Positions 12,368 through 22,683 are shown, numbered from the stretch's first letter. The stretch is DNA of 64,000 nucleotides from Lucinisca nassula (GCA_963580285.1 OY757020.1:96785497-96849496), one strand, 5' to 3'. Program-made: numbers and translations. Notes: a model not told the origin generated them from the letters alone.

Positions 12368-12503
12368 CTGCTTTCATCCTCGTGTAGCATGGAGTTAATT
12401 TGCTGTACAATCCAGCTGAACAATTTGCAGTACAGGGATTTAGCAAGAGCATCTCTACCATCCACTGCTTGATTCAGATTCTTTATTATAACTACCCTCT
12501 CTC
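12368..12503 (-). CDS. Myosin exon 10
   Basis: Reads ERVVIIKNLNQAVDGRDALA, then KSLYCKLFSWIVQQINSML and HEDES. The RDALAK.LY..LF.WIV..IN helix is a strong myosin signature. Acceptor ATTTCAG (phase 1), donor GTACCC (phase 2). Confidence 0.93.
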
Positions 12504-12554
12504 CTGAAATATACAATCAAACTGTCTTATAACTGAGCCAGCTCAGGAGATAAA

Positions 12555-12892
12555 CATCATGGGCCAGTTGTTCAAAACTAACGATGTCATTAGTTAACAA
12601 ATCGTTAAAACTTGGTCATTCAATATGGCAAATATGATATTTTATATTTTGCAGAAAAACTGTGAGCAGCTTTTGCGTATGCAAAAGCTGCTCACATTGT
12701 TTTTCAGCAAAAATAAATATTTTATATTTTGCAGAAAAACTGTGAGCAGCTTTTGCGTATGCAAAAGCTGCTCACATTGTTTTTCAGCAAAAATAAATAA
12801 GTTTTCAATAATGTACTTGCTAGAACACTTAACAATATGATCACTAACGAGCTTGTAAAGCTAACGATGCTTTGAACAACTGGGCCCATATG
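12555..12892. mobile_element. MITE with GGGCC(C)AGTTGTTCAAA ends
   Basis: Terminal repeats GGGCCAGTTGTTCAAAAC and reverse GGGCCCAGTTGTTCAAAGC. Inside, a 75-81-bp hairpin unit (GTGAGCAGCTTTTGCGTATG and complement) is present twice in tandem (about 12640-12716, 12717-12797). Related copies near 25200 and 26250. Confidence 0.65.
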
Positions 12893-12959
12893 TGCAAAGA
12901 ATCAGAAATTGTTACTGATGACACATCCAATGACATTCATTCACCAGGACATGTGAAAC

Positions 12960-13100
12960 TGGCATGTTAGTCCATAGCTCTCGCCAAATAAGTAAACTTA
13001 GACACCTTATCCTTTGCACCTTCTTTGGATGAAATTACGGAATCTGGAAGGGCATTCCAATCTCTAATGGTCTGAGAGAAGAAGGATCCCTTGTAAATAA
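12960..13100 (-). mobile_element. LINE 3' end, short second copy
   Basis: About 140 bases closely match the 3' coding end of the neighbouring LINE fragment and share its 'caccaggac' downstream motif. Confidence 0.6.
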
Positions 13101-13560
13101 AGATTATTTGTGCAAAGAATCAGAATTGAACCTGGTGACATGTCAAATGACAGTCATTCACCAGGACCTGTGGAATGGGAAGTCAGTCCCTAGCTCTCAC
13201 CAAAGAAGTAAACTTAGCCATTTTATCCTTTGCACCTTCACCGGATGAAATTACCAGATCTGGAAGGGCATTCCAATCTCTAACTGTCTGATGGAAGAAG
13301 GATCCCTTGTAAATATCAGTTCTTGCAGTGGGTTCTGAAATGTGATGATTTCTGCAGCTCCGTATTGTGGGAATAAGATCATCTGTTGGAATGCTGGCAG
13401 CACTCTTTAGACCTTTGTACAAGAGTATAAGTCTACTGTCTCTTCTCCTTTTCTTGAGAGACACCCATCTTAATTTTCAAAATTCCAGTCATACATCTAG
13501 TTTCAAAGCAGTAATGGCTGGTTACAAATCTAGCTGCCCTATTCTGAACTTTTTAAAGAC
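13100..13560 (-). pseudogene. LINE reverse transcriptase C-terminus, broken
   Basis: The frame at 13183-13464 reads RWVSLKKRRRDSRLILLYKG, then RSCRNHHI, YKGSFFHQTVRDWNALPD. This is the RR..RL..LYK / SRR.H / YK.SFFP.T...WN.LP pattern of the C-terminal end of many non-LTR retrotransposons. Upstream (13465-13560) VQNRAARFV is in a different frame. A second, shorter copy of the same 3' end lies at 12960-13100. Confidence 0.7.
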
Positions 13561-13570
13561 AAGCAGCTTT

Positions 13571-13637
13571 TAAAGACAAGCAGCAAAGGCTCTGGCGAGA
13601 CTGCGCATAAGCGCAGGCTCGCCAGAACCTTTGCTGC
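13571..13637. repeat. Near-perfect hairpin
   Basis: AGCAGCAAAGGCTCTGGCGA pairs with TCGCCAGAACCTTTGCTGCT around a short loop. Confidence 0.6.
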
Positions 13638-13784
13638 TCAGAGACATATAGTAGAAACCTTGAGGGAGCTTCAAGCATGGAGTCTTCATGGCTAGAAAAT
13701 TCCACTCATCCAAACACCATGAAGAGTTAAATATTTGGAGGACGAGTAAAAGTTTGCTCAGTCACTATTAATTTGCTGAAGGTG

Positions 13785-13930
13785 CTGAGGATTGTGTAGC
13801 TAAGTTTACATCTTTGGTTAGAGCTAGGGACTAACTTCCCATATCACAGGTCCTGGTGTATGAATGTCATTTGACGTGTCACCAGTAACAATTCTGATTC
13901 TGATTCTGAATTTAAAAAAAAAAAAAAAAA
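13785..13930 (+). mobile_element. LINE 3' terminus, opposite orientation
   Basis: Carries the end of the same LINE (AGAGCTAGGGACTAACTTCCC and the tgtcaccagtaac tail) in plus orientation, followed by an A-run at about 13914. Confidence 0.55.
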
Positions 13931-14257
13931 GAAACCTGCATGCTGTTGGTCAAGCAGGACAAGAAAACGTTTGAAGAATTTTCAGGTATCTAGTCCTATT
14001 AGTTGCCTTTGCAAACTTGGCTGAAGCATGTATGCGATGTGCTTTTTCTCATAAGCTGTCTTTAACGATAACTTTATTCTATTAACACATTCATGTGATA
14101 TAAGGTTGTCTTCCATTGCTGGGGAGCTTTTTCCAGATTATACAGGAAAATACCGCTATTAAGACCACCTAAAATTGAGACTTATTTAGCTTTAAAAAGC
14201 TTATTTAGTAGGGTGCAGTTATTCTTTCTTTGTGTTTCTGCACACAATGTCCTCTGG

Positions 14258-14335
14258 TCATGGAACACCTTTGGGACTGTTCAAAAGTGGTCTTAAAGAC
14301 CACTTTTGAACAGTCCCAAAGGTGGTCTTAACAAA
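14258..14335. repeat. Perfect hairpin
   Basis: CCTTTGGGACTGTTCAAAAG followed by its complement with gtggtcttaaagaccac at the tip. Confidence 0.6.
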
Positions 14336-14445
14336 GGAATTTTACTGTATTTATCATATTTTTCCTTTTTCTGCTCAATATATATATTGTGGGTGCTCTT
14401 CAAAACAGGATTGTAGAGGCAGTGTAAATAAGTTCCCATAAATCA

Positions 14446-14850
14446 TCATTCTATAATGAGTATCCATAGTCTATAATTCAAATGAGTATCCATAGTCTAT
14501 AATTCAAATGAGTACCCATAGTCTTTTATTCAAATGAGTACCCATAGTCTTTTATTCAAATGAGTACCAGACTATGATTCTAAAAAGTACCCATGGTCTA
14601 TCTTTCTAATGAGTACATATAGTCTATCATTCAAATGAGTACCCAGTCAGTCATTCCAATGAGTACCCATAGTGGATCATTATAGTGAGTACCCATCATT
14701 TAAGTGAGTACCTATATATTACTGAGTAACCAAAGGCTACCATTAAAATGAGTACCCATATTCAATCATTCAAATGAATAATGATAGTCTACAATTTTAG
14801 TGGGTTGTCAATCTTCTACCAATCTAATCAGTACCCATTTTCTAACATTC
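14446..14850 (+). repeat. ~27-bp minisatellite
   Basis: About fifteen decaying units of ATTCAAATGAGTACCCATAG plus tctat/tcttt. Confidence 0.8.
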
Positions 14851-14861
14851 TAGTATCTGGT

Positions 14862-15161
14862 CCCAACCCATTGGGGCTTGGTGAAATAGAATGGGCTGCA
14901 TAGTGCTTACACGCTGAGATGAAAGTGACCACACGAGTACCCTTTAACATCACAGAAGGTCTTAGCCTGCCTAGGCAAAGTGGTGCGAGTCAAACCGTCC
15001 TTGCATATAAACATGTTACTATATTGGTTCCATTGGGTGACAGGGCTTGAGATGTCATTTCATCTCAATGTTTGGTAAAAGTCACACAAATTTGGAAGAA
15101 ACATCTCCAAAATGACTTAAATAGTGCTGACAGGTGTTAAATCTCAAATCAAACTAACAGG
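14862..15161 (+). mobile_element. SINE family A, old copy
   Basis: Full length but strongly diverged, from the gcccaacccattggggcttgg head to the caaatcaaac tail. Confidence 0.7.
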
Positions 15162-15179
15162 AATGGGACCACCTAGCAG

Positions 15180-15420
15180 ATTTTTCCGCCATTTTTCTAA
15201 GAGAGACAACTTTCGGGACTTCCTGTTCGCTTTTCTATAAACTCCATCCTATGGAAAAAGGGGTCTACTCTTAAAGGAAAGAATTTGCTCCTCAAGAGTT
15301 GACCCCTATTGACATGGGAGACAAAAATACTTTTGCAGCAGTTGCCTCCCCTGAATGTGTACCCATTCCCCTTAAGTAAAGGGCACAAGAATTCCTTTCA
15401 AGGCTATGTTTTGCCTGTGG
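15180..15420 (+). repeat. Dispersed repeat (agagacaactttcgg type)
   Basis: Shares about 200 bp with 20401-20592 (GAGACAACTTTC, GGAAAGAATTTGCTCCT, ACATGGGAGACAAAAATACT). Function and class unknown. Confidence 0.6.
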
Positions 15421-15529
15421 GAACCAAACCTGACTCGGGGTCAATTCTAGGGTTAACATAATGGTTGAAGGCCTGATGAACAGACAAACAGAGTATCAGA
15501 TCCCTTAACATTCATGACAGAAATAGTGC

Positions 15530-15657
15530 TGACTGACTGGCTGACTAATTCACTGACTGACTGGCCCATTGACTGATTAATTGATAGTGACTGACTTATT
15601 CTATGACTGACTGACTGTCTCAACTAACTGACTGATTGAGTAATTGATTGATTGATT
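15530..15657 (+). repeat. CTGA/TTGA simple repeat
   Basis: Imperfect tetranucleotide tract of ctga, ctaa and ttga. Confidence 0.7.
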
Positions 15658-15659
15658 AT

Positions 15660-16035
15660 GCTGGAGTTTGATGATACATAAACCCTTGTGGGTCATTTTG
15701 TGTCCAGAGAAAGGGAAAAGAGATAGAAGAGATAGTATAGGAGATGAAAGAGAGGGACAGGAGAGGAAGAGGAAAATGAATGTAAGTAAAGAAATAGAAT
15801 AAACCAAAAGCCCCCCTCCTCCCCACACTATCCTTTTCTGCTGCAAGGAAAGTAGGCTTTGCTATGCCCAACTGTAAGACAATATCAGATGAAGGCGCCA
15901 GTAACATAAGACACATGACACATTCGCCTAACAGCACAATGCCCCAAATGTAAATCCAAGCACTGGTAGCACTGGTTGGTCCATTGTCTCTGAGTTTAAC
16001 TTGGAGAGTAGTCCTGAACATGAACTTACCGAAAG
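15660..16035. other. No feature recognised
   Basis: About 375 bp, purine-rich at 15710-15780, with one long open frame on the minus strand of low-complexity and hydrophobic residues. No splice signals or family pattern make it credible as a gene. Confidence 0.4.
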
Positions 16036-16039
16036 ATCC

Positions 16040-16215
16040 TAAATATTCAGACACCTTGAGGACATGCTGCAATTCTCCTATTTTAACAAATTTATTTCAC
16101 GATCCAGCAAGGAGTCCAGAAAACGCGGATAGAATGGCAAACAGTGTTGACCCTGATCCGACTGCTCCAGTCTGATCTGGGTCTGCACTGTCTGTTTAGA
16201 CCTATATGTCTCAAT
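16040..16215. mobile_element. Gatccagcaagga MITE
   Basis: AACAAATTTATTTCACGATC, CCAGCAAGGAGT, then a CAGTGTTGACCCTGATC...CACTG hairpin. Same family at 57490, 58265 and, inverted, 32370 and 33338. Confidence 0.6.
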
Positions 16216-16521
16216 ACTTAGGATCATTACGGTAGACTGTTTTGTTTAACACTAATTCCGTCCTTAAAGCAAACAGTGTAAGCTCTGATGAGACGCTGCT
16301 TTCTGCAGCATCTGCTTTGGGTCTATGCTGTTTGCCAAACTGAACACCCGAGTCTAGTCCTGATCAAAGCTTCAGGTAAATCTCTTACCTAACAATGATC
16401 TATAAACAACCGTTACCTGAATATCGTACAAATCAATGATAGTCACATGGACATCAGCAACAAATAGCTACTGCACTCAGTAACTTTCAGTAGACTAACA
16501 AACAATCAAATGAAACAAGTA

Positions 16522-16871
16522 CAGTAGAACTTCGATGGCTCGAACACCGATGGCTCGTTCACCATGGCTGAGTCGAATCCGTTCTTGAGTCCCTAGGGAA
16601 TTTTTGTACGTAAGAAATAGGGAGAGTAAAAATTAGGATATTTTCCTCTTTTATCTTGCAAATGTATGCTGTGTGTACTCATTAGAATCGCCTCGATGAG
16701 GCGATTCTAATTAGTACACACAACATACATTTTTCAATATATAACACAGAAAAAGATGTCCTAAAGTATGTCGTTATGCCTCCTGGCAGTAGCCCTCAGT
16801 GTCTCGAACTACCCCTGTCTCGAACAGATTTTCATGGTCCCAAAGGTGTTCGAGCCATTGAAGTTCGACTG
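16522..16871. mobile_element. Tigger-like MITE T1, 350 bp
   Basis: TA target duplication (16520-16521, 16872-16873) and terminal repeats CAGTAGAACTTCGATGGCTC / CAGTCGAACTTCAATGGCTC. Central hairpin TAGAATCGCCTCGATGAGGC and complement. CAGT ends with a TA target fit pogo/Tigger. It ends six bases into the intron after the 24-codon myosin exon. Confidence 0.85.
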
Positions 16872-16879
16872 TAATATAC

Positions 16880-16951
16880 CTCTAAGCCAGGTGATGTTAG
16901 CCAACAAACACGTTATCAAGTCCTCCGCTTTAACTGACAGCAGTACGGCAG
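16880..16951 (-). CDS. Myosin exon 9 (24-codon exon)
   Basis: A 72-bp exon found because a phase-1 gap remained between exons 8 and 10. It reads AVLLSVKAEDLITCLLANIT then WLRG, matching the motor helix pattern LLGVs.eeL...L......rGE. Acceptor ATTTTTCAG, donor GTATAT. The frame joins exons 8 and 10 exactly. A Tigger-like MITE begins right after the sixth intron base. Confidence 0.9.
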
Positions 16952-17204
16952 CTGAAAAATATAGGATGCAAAAAGATATCGCTTAAAAAATATTGAAACA
17001 GAAACTTTGTAGGATCTCACACAATTGGACATTTAATGTGAAATTTATGAAAAGAGCCTTCGGTGAGACTCATGAATTTCACATGAATAGGTTATCATTA
17101 TGATATTATAACCCTTAAGATGAAAAAAAAAAAAGCATCTGACAATGTTGCCTGTTTATGAAGTTTGCTGCATCTTGTTAAAAACTACTCAAACATTTTT
17201 TGGA

Positions 17205-17280
17205 TGGAGGCAAACAGTGTGGATCCAGATCCGACTGCTCCTAGAGGAGCAGTCTGATCTGGGTCTACACTGTTTGCAGC
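17205..17280. repeat. Hairpin (GATCCGACTGCTCC type)
   Basis: AACAGTGTGGATCCAGATCC pairs with the reverse half around GAGGAGCAG. Confidence 0.6.
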
Positions 17281-17317
17281 TATGACTTTTAAAGTACCCA
17301 GCAGACATCAAAGCAGA

Positions 17318-17565
17318 TAGCAATTGTTATCCCTACGCTTTTAAAGAAAGCGTTGGGGATATTGTGAACCCCTCCATCCATCTGTCCGTCCGTCACGCTA
17401 TCTCCTCCTTAACCGCTATTCAGAATGAAACCCAATTCGGTACACTGTTTCCTTACATGATGAGAGTGTATGAGAACAACATTAAAATTGGCCCCGCCCC
17501 CATGGGGAGAAAGCATGGGGATTTAGGATGGCTTGCCATCGACTGCTCGCTCTGGTTGTGATTGG
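17318..17565 (+). repeat. Dispersed repeat with AAGCGTTGGGGATA hairpin start
   Basis: Begins with a short hairpin (ccctacgctttt / aaagcgttgggg) and continues with tccatccgtc-like sequence and gccccgcccccatggggag. Resembles tandem-core elements without a core array; class uncertain. Confidence 0.4.
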
Positions 17566-17689
17566 CATTAAAATGGTTAATATTTTTCTTAACAGAAAAC
17601 TGCCAGAATCTTCAAAATGGTGCTACACCAGTTTACAATCTAGTAGAAAATGAACGTAATTGTATATGTGTGATTATTTGATTATATGA

Positions 17690-17900
17690 CTATGACACTG
17701 CTCAGAATATTAGACAACTACACAATTATACAAACCCACTTCTTTATAACACTGTTCATTGTAACACATATTTCTTTATAACAAAGTTCAAAGATCAGTC
17801 CCTGCAAAAATATGTAGATTTTTAGAAAAATGACCATAGTCTATACATTTTTGTTTGGATATAACATAGTTCCTTCGAAATACAAATCTATGGGGTAATT
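17690..17900. mobile_element. Remains of a ttataacac-type MITE
   Basis: CTTTATAACACTGTTCATTG and 'ggatataacatagtt' motifs match the better copy at 24962. Confidence 0.45.
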
Positions 17901-17989
17901 GAACAAAACACTCATTAGTTCAACTCTTTTTATCCAAATTTCCGGGGGGCAATGCCTCCTTCTTCAGGGAACAAATGAAAATTTACAGA

Positions 17990-18240
17990 ATATAGAGGAT
18001 CTTACAGGCGCGATCATGTATTATTGAATTTATAAGAGGAGTTGAGGAAAAGGGATCAAATGCAAGGCTTTGCAGAGCATTTTATCCCTTTTCCTCAACG
18101 AATTTAATAAATTCAGTAATACATGAGCACAAATGCAAGGTTCTATTTATCATTATGACATCTATAAAGCATTTTATCCATGATTTGTTTACAAAAATGT
18201 CAATGCTTCGTCCTTAGTAAACACGACGTTGTTAAGGATG
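17990..18240. mobile_element. Catatgacgtc-type MITE, partial
   Basis: Has the GATCATGTATTATTGAATTT side and the aggggaaaa/ttttcctc palindrome; the catatgacgtc side is decayed. Confidence 0.6.
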
Positions 18241-18297
18241 TAGTATGTGTAATGTTACAGGAAGTATCCAACTAATTTGCCAATGTTATCCACTAAT

Positions 18298-18990
18298 GGG
18301 GATTTTTTCAGGCTATGCTTCTTTCCTTTGTTACAGCTTTCATGTCGTAAGATGGGGGCTTGTTCGGGATCAGACTTTATTCCACCGAAAATGGCTTTGT
18401 GCCGAAGTTGGCTTCAAGTCATTATAACTGATGACTTCATTGAAGAGAGGGTGTGTAACGGACCGCATTGCCTCCCTTCAGTTATCTACATGCATAGCTT
18501 ATATGTTTATCACCACGCTCTGACAACTGCGTCAGGGAGTCCACTTTTTGGCTCAGTGGTTAGAGCACTGGACTCTCACCCGAGCGGCCTGGGTTCGAAT
18601 CCCACCATAGGTGCGGATTTTTTTAGGCTATGCTTCTTTCCTTTGTTACGGCTTTCATGTCGTAAAATGGGGGCTTGTCCGGGATCGGACTTTATTCCGC
18701 CGAAAATGGCTTCGTGCCTAAGTTGGCTTCAAGTCATTATAACTGATGACTTCATTGAAGAGAGGGTGTGTAACGGACCGCATTGCCTCCCTTCAGTTAT
18801 CTACATGCATAGCTTATATGTTTATCACCACGCTCTGACAACTGCGTCAGGGAGTCCACTTTTTGGCTCAGCGGTTAGAGCACTGGACTCTCACCTGAGC
18901 GGCCTGGGTTCGAATCCCACCACAGGCGGGGATTTTTTTAGGCTATGCTTCTTTCCTTTGTTACGGCTTTCATGTCGTAAGACATGTTTA
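18298..18990 (+). repeat. ~314-bp tandem repeat with tRNA-Glu-like core
   Basis: Two full units and a partial third (breaks near 18612 and 18926). Each holds TGGCTCAGTGGTTAGAGCAC, a CTC at the anticodon position and GGTTCGAATCCC, i.e. A-box, anticodon region and B-box of a tRNA. No CCA-type closed acceptor stem, so a tRNA-derived repeat and not a functional tRNA. A 253-codon open frame across it is a by-product. Confidence 0.75.
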
Positions 18991-19317
18991 AAATGGGGGA
19001 TAACTTTTTTGATTTCATATTTGCTTTCCTATACATAATATGGTCAGCTCTTTAAGGAAAGAATTTTTTAGAGCAGAACCATATTTATAAGAAATAAAAG
19101 AACCATATAAGAGCCATATTTATTAGGGCGGCAAAATATTTCTGAAGTTGCCTCCACTGAAATTGTATCATTTAGTCACAACCCTATCAATCTCGACACC
19201 TCTGCTGGTACCTATGCAAACAGTAACGATCCAAATGAGACATCTCATCAGGATCAATAGTTTAGTAAGTTTACTAAACCACACTTTACCTGGGCTGGCT
19301 TATACATAAATGCACTT

Positions 19318-19677
19318 TATCATATGACGTCGAGTCTGAGAGTGTAATAACGCCATGTAATATTTTCGATAATCCACTAGTGGATTAAATATGTAAATTA
19401 GCTAGATATGTCCCGTAACGTTACATATACGACGTCCTTAACGACGTCGCGTTTACTAATGGTGGATGTTGACATTTTTGTTAACAATCATGAATAAAAT
19501 GCGTTTCAAATGTCATATGATAAATAGAATCTTGCATTTGTGCTCATGTATTATTGAATTTATTAAACTCATTGAGGAAAAAGGATAAAATGCTCGGCAA
19601 ACCTCGCATTTTATCGCTTTTCCACAACTCGTTTAATAAATTCAATAATAAATGAACACTCATGTAAGATCCTCTAT
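19318..19677. mobile_element. Catatgacgtc-type MITE, near-intact
   Basis: About 360 bp from TATCATATGACGTC to AAGATCCTCTATA with the internal GGATAAAATGC palindrome. Confidence 0.75.
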
Positions 19678-19734
19678 ATACCAATACAGTGCACTTTTTT
19701 CCCCACCAGCATTCTTGAATCACCAGTATTTACA

Positions 19735-19895
19735 AGACTGGACATGTCCAAGGTGAGTGTGTGTTTGAGTTTTTTGTCCCAACAACAACTAAGGTCATAC
19801 AAAGATTGGACCTCTGTTAAAGACTTATCCAAAAGTCCGGAGAAGCCTGGAATCAGACCCGCGACCCCTGGTTTATAAGGTGAGTAGATTAACAA
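19735..19895 (-). mobile_element. tRNA-Thr-like SINE (family C)
   Basis: In reverse: GATCTAGTTGTTAATCTACT, TTATAAACCAGGGGTCGCG, GATTCCAGGC, then 'ttctccggactttt'. The TTGTAAACCAGGG in the plus copy at 43528 matches a tRNA-Thr anticodon arm. Confidence 0.6.
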
Positions 19896-19970
19896 CTAGA
19901 TCATGGAGGATTCTAACAAAGCTGGGAGAATCCACTTCAGAATCTCAGGGGTGTTTCAGTAAATACATAC

Positions 19971-20088
19971 CATAGTCCATCTCATCTTCATTCATTACGA
20001 TGACTTCTTCTGACTCAGGATCAACAGCCATTTCTATATTACACAGGTGTAACACGGCAGCTAACAGAGCAAACACAACATCCATGTC
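19971..20088 (-). CDS. Myosin exon 8
   Basis: Codes DMDVVFALLAAVLHLCNIEM, then an acidic loop ending MNEDEMDY. The LxxxLHLCNIE pattern matches the motor's seven-strand region (usual LHLGNI; here C for G). Acceptor TTTCAG phase 0, donor GTATGT phase 1. A hairpin MITE starts only about 33 bases upstream of the acceptor. Confidence 0.91.
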
Positions 20089-20121
20089 CTGAAATATACC
20101 ATAACTTCTTAAGGGGAATGC

Positions 20122-20400
20122 ATCACCAAAACAAGCCTTTATAATTTTGACCCCCTCGAACCCCACTTTTATATAGTAAAACTGGGGTTTGTAGGGGTAA
20201 ACCTCATTTTTCTGATTTCTGCTCTAAAATATAGATTGTGGGTACTCGTTAGAACCGCCACATTGAGGCAGTTCTAAAGAGTACCCACAATCTATATTTT
20301 GAGCATAAAAAGGAAAAATATCAGAATTTTTCATGCTAAAATTCACATTTTACGGCAATAAAGGTGACAGTGTATTTGTATAGATGTGTTTTCGTAATGG
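20122..20400. mobile_element. ATCACGAAAACAC-type MITE
   Basis: Ends ATCACCAAAACAAGCCTTTA and reverse; internal hairpin of GGGTACTCGTTAGAACCGCC and complement. About 280 bp. Begins 33 bases upstream of myosin exon 8's acceptor. Confidence 0.7.
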
Positions 20401-20592
20401 GAACACCTGGCAGATTTTTCTGGCATTTTTCAAAGGGAGACAACTTTCAGAACTTCCTGCTTGCATTTCTATAAGCTCTGTCCTGCTGAAAGGAAAGAAT
20501 TTGCTCCTGATCTATTGACATGGGAGACAAAAATACTTTGGCAGGATTTGTCTCCCCTGAAAGTGTTCCTATTCCCCTTAATAACACTTTTT
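20401..20592 (+). repeat. Dispersed repeat (agagacaactttc type), second copy
   Basis: Matches 15180-15420 over most of its length. Confidence 0.6.
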
Positions 20593-20689
20593 TTGGGACC
20601 CAAAGCAGAATTAACCATATTAAACACTTTGTTAAATATATAACCAAAAAAGTACCTCACAACTTATTTACAACACTGTTCATCGTATC

Positions 20690-20960
20690 ATGACAAAACG
20701 ATAACACACCCATGTGACATAGTGCATTTTTTCACATCTCCAAAATGGCTACTTTTCTGATGAAAATCCATGACAGTTTTCTTATTTTTACTGCAAACAT
20801 AGGTTGTGGGTACTCGTTAGAACCGGCGGTTCTAACGAGTACCCACAATCTATGTCTTGGAGAAGAATTAAGAAAAATTATGTATACCCCAGTTTTCTCT
20901 ATATAAAGTGGAGTTTAGGGGGATGTTCATTTCTCGGACTTGTTCACGTGATGATTTTGG
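20690..20960. mobile_element. ATCACGAAAACAC-type MITE, diverged
   Basis: Core hairpin GGTACTCGTTAGAACCGGCG lies between 'tttctgatgaaaa' and 'gttttctctatataaagt' flanks. The ends are weak. Confidence 0.55.
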
Positions 20961-21039
20961 ATAGATAGTTCTTGAAAAATTTCATAAACTGACTACCCAT
21001 GAATGATCCTCTATACCCTTACCTGTCCTGCTATCCAAG

Positions 21040-21240
21040 TAATAACTCTTATCATGATGTTCATGACAATCATATCTTTGGAAACAGTTTAGATCTAGAT
21101 CACATGGCTTCTGAAGAAGCCATCTGATCAGGATCTACACTGTTTGACATACAGTTTATGGATTTGTAAGAATAAATTACATCAAGTAATCTGATTGGTT
21201 CAAAGTCAGAAATGGGTGTGGCTTAACTGAATATTCAGCA
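21040..21240. mobile_element. TTAA MITE, truncated, abutting exon 7
   Basis: Shows the GATGGCTTCTGAAGAAGCC hairpin and GAATATTCAGCA, where it stops eight bases from the exon 7 border. A further piece of the same family lies at 21401-21455. Confidence 0.65.
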
Positions 21241-21248
21241 GTACTTAC

Positions 21249-21366
21249 ATCTCTAGTAAATCCAACTATAGGCATAATTCTCCTGAGATTATCCATGGCT
21301 TCCTTGTAGCCAGCAAATTCTGCAGCATTTCTGATCACTGGGGCAGCATGACCAGGATCTATAATT
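21249..21366 (-). CDS. Myosin exon 7
   Basis: One base completes an arginine codon, then IIDPGHAAPVIRNAAEF, KEAMDNLRRIMPIVGF and TRD. This is the linker and helix with the family's 'L...M..VGF' pattern. Acceptor CTTTCAG, donor GTAAGT, ends phase 0. MITE-derived sequence abuts the donor side and resumes about 35 bases past the acceptor. Confidence 0.9.
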
Positions 21367-21476
21367 CTGAAAGATAAAAACCTATTTTGACATCTATTTA
21401 GCCACTGTCCTGCTGAATAAATTAACTTTGTCACACCAATCTGACTACCAACCAAACTAGAGCTGCCGTCTAACAG

Positions 21477-21862
21477 GCGCCAATTATACCCCCGCTACCG
21501 ACAAATTTTTACAAGTATTTGACCTTGAGGAAGGTCAACGTAAAGGTCAAGGTCAGGTTTGTGTATATCAATCTTAAGTACTAGTGGCAAGGTGTGTGGT
21601 GTGTGAATATTAAAGAAATCGGTCAAAGAATAAGGAAGTTATGAGCAATGTTAAAGTTTTTTGTAACGGACCGACGACAGACGACAAAATTTTTACAAGT
21701 ATTTGACCTTGAGGAAGGTCAATGTAAAGGTCAAGGTCAGGTTTGTGTATATCAATCTTAAGTACTAGTGGCAAGGTGTGTGGTGTGTGAATATTAAAGA
21801 AATCGGTCAAAGAATAAGACTCCTATATACCCCCTTCAAACTTCGTTTGCGGGGGTATAACA
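21477..21862 (+). mobile_element. Two-core tandem element with tatacccccgc ends
   Basis: Two ~165-bp units (GTATTTGACCTTGAGGAAGG, CTAGTGGCAAGGTGTGTGGT). Outer ends TTATACCCCCGC and GCGGGGGTATAA are inverted copies. Confidence 0.65.
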
Positions 21863-21874
21863 AATTATTTGATA

Positions 21875-22223
21875 CAGTAGAACTTCGATGGCTCGAACAC
21901 CGATGACTCATATACCATAATTGAGTCAAACCCGTTCTTTAGTCCCCAGGGAATTCATCTTCATAAGAAATAGTGCGGAAAAACAAAGGAAATGTTCGAC
22001 TTTTATCTTGCCAATGTATGCTATGTGTACTCATTAGAATCGCCTCGATGAGGCGATTCTAATGAGTACACACAACAAACATTTTTATAACAGAAAATTT
22101 AAAAGATATCCTAAACTTAACCACGTTATGCCTCCTGGCAGTAACACTCAGTGGCTCGAACTACCCATGTCTCGAACAGATTTTCGTGGTCCCAAATGTG
22201 TTCGAGCCATTGAATTTTGACTG
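21875..22223. mobile_element. Tigger-like MITE T2, 349 bp
   Basis: TA on both sides, CAGTAGAACTTCGATGGCTC end, central TAGAATCGCCTCGATGAGGC hairpin. Same length as T1 within one base. Confidence 0.85.
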
Positions 22224-22239
22224 TATTTGATATACATCA

Positions 22240-22345
22240 AATTCACAAACTACATGACAAACAGATTAGATACTGATCAGATGGCTTCTTCAGATCCACT
22301 GTTTGCAAAGGTAGAGGCTTTCGAGTTCAGCAGGACAAGGGTTAA
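22240..22345. mobile_element. TTAA MITE fragment
   Basis: 3' half of the family, ending CAGCAGGACAAGGGTTAA, next to the full copy that follows. Confidence 0.6.
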
Positions 22346-22554
22346 CCTTTATCTTGCTGTTCACGTCAACCCCTATCTTTGCAAACAGTGTAGATCCAGC
22401 TCAGATGGCTTCTGAAGAAGCCATCTGATCAGGATCTACACTGTTTGGCATTACGTTTATGAATTTGTAGCAATAAATAACATAAAGTAATTTGATTGGT
22501 TGATAGACAGAAATGGGTGTGGCTTAAATGAATATTCAGCAAGATAAGGGTTAA
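22342..22554. mobile_element. TTAA MITE (213 bp), copy 5
   Basis: TTAACCTTTATCTTGCTG to GCAAGATAAGGGTTAA with the central hairpin. Confidence 0.8.
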
Positions 22555-22683
22555 TAAAGGCATAAATATATGCATCCAACAATCAAAGACAAGATACTTT
22601 CATGTGGCAAAAATAAATATTTTGCGAAAATTTTCTTGACCGACTATTACAGTTTTGCTCAGCTTTTTGCAATTTTTTCAGCT

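Noticed and set aside
14446..14850. CRISPR-like array
   Set aside because: Units are contiguous and decaying with no unique spacers; a eukaryotic minisatellite.
15656..16072. 138-codon minus-strand frame, tested as the missing myosin exon between exons 8 and 10
   Set aside because: No motor motif and no splice sites in the right phase; the true exon is at 16880-16951.
18277..19038. 253-codon plus-strand open frame
   Set aside because: It runs through the ~314-bp tRNA-like tandem repeat and encodes the A/B-box DNA; internal repeats mirror the DNA unit.
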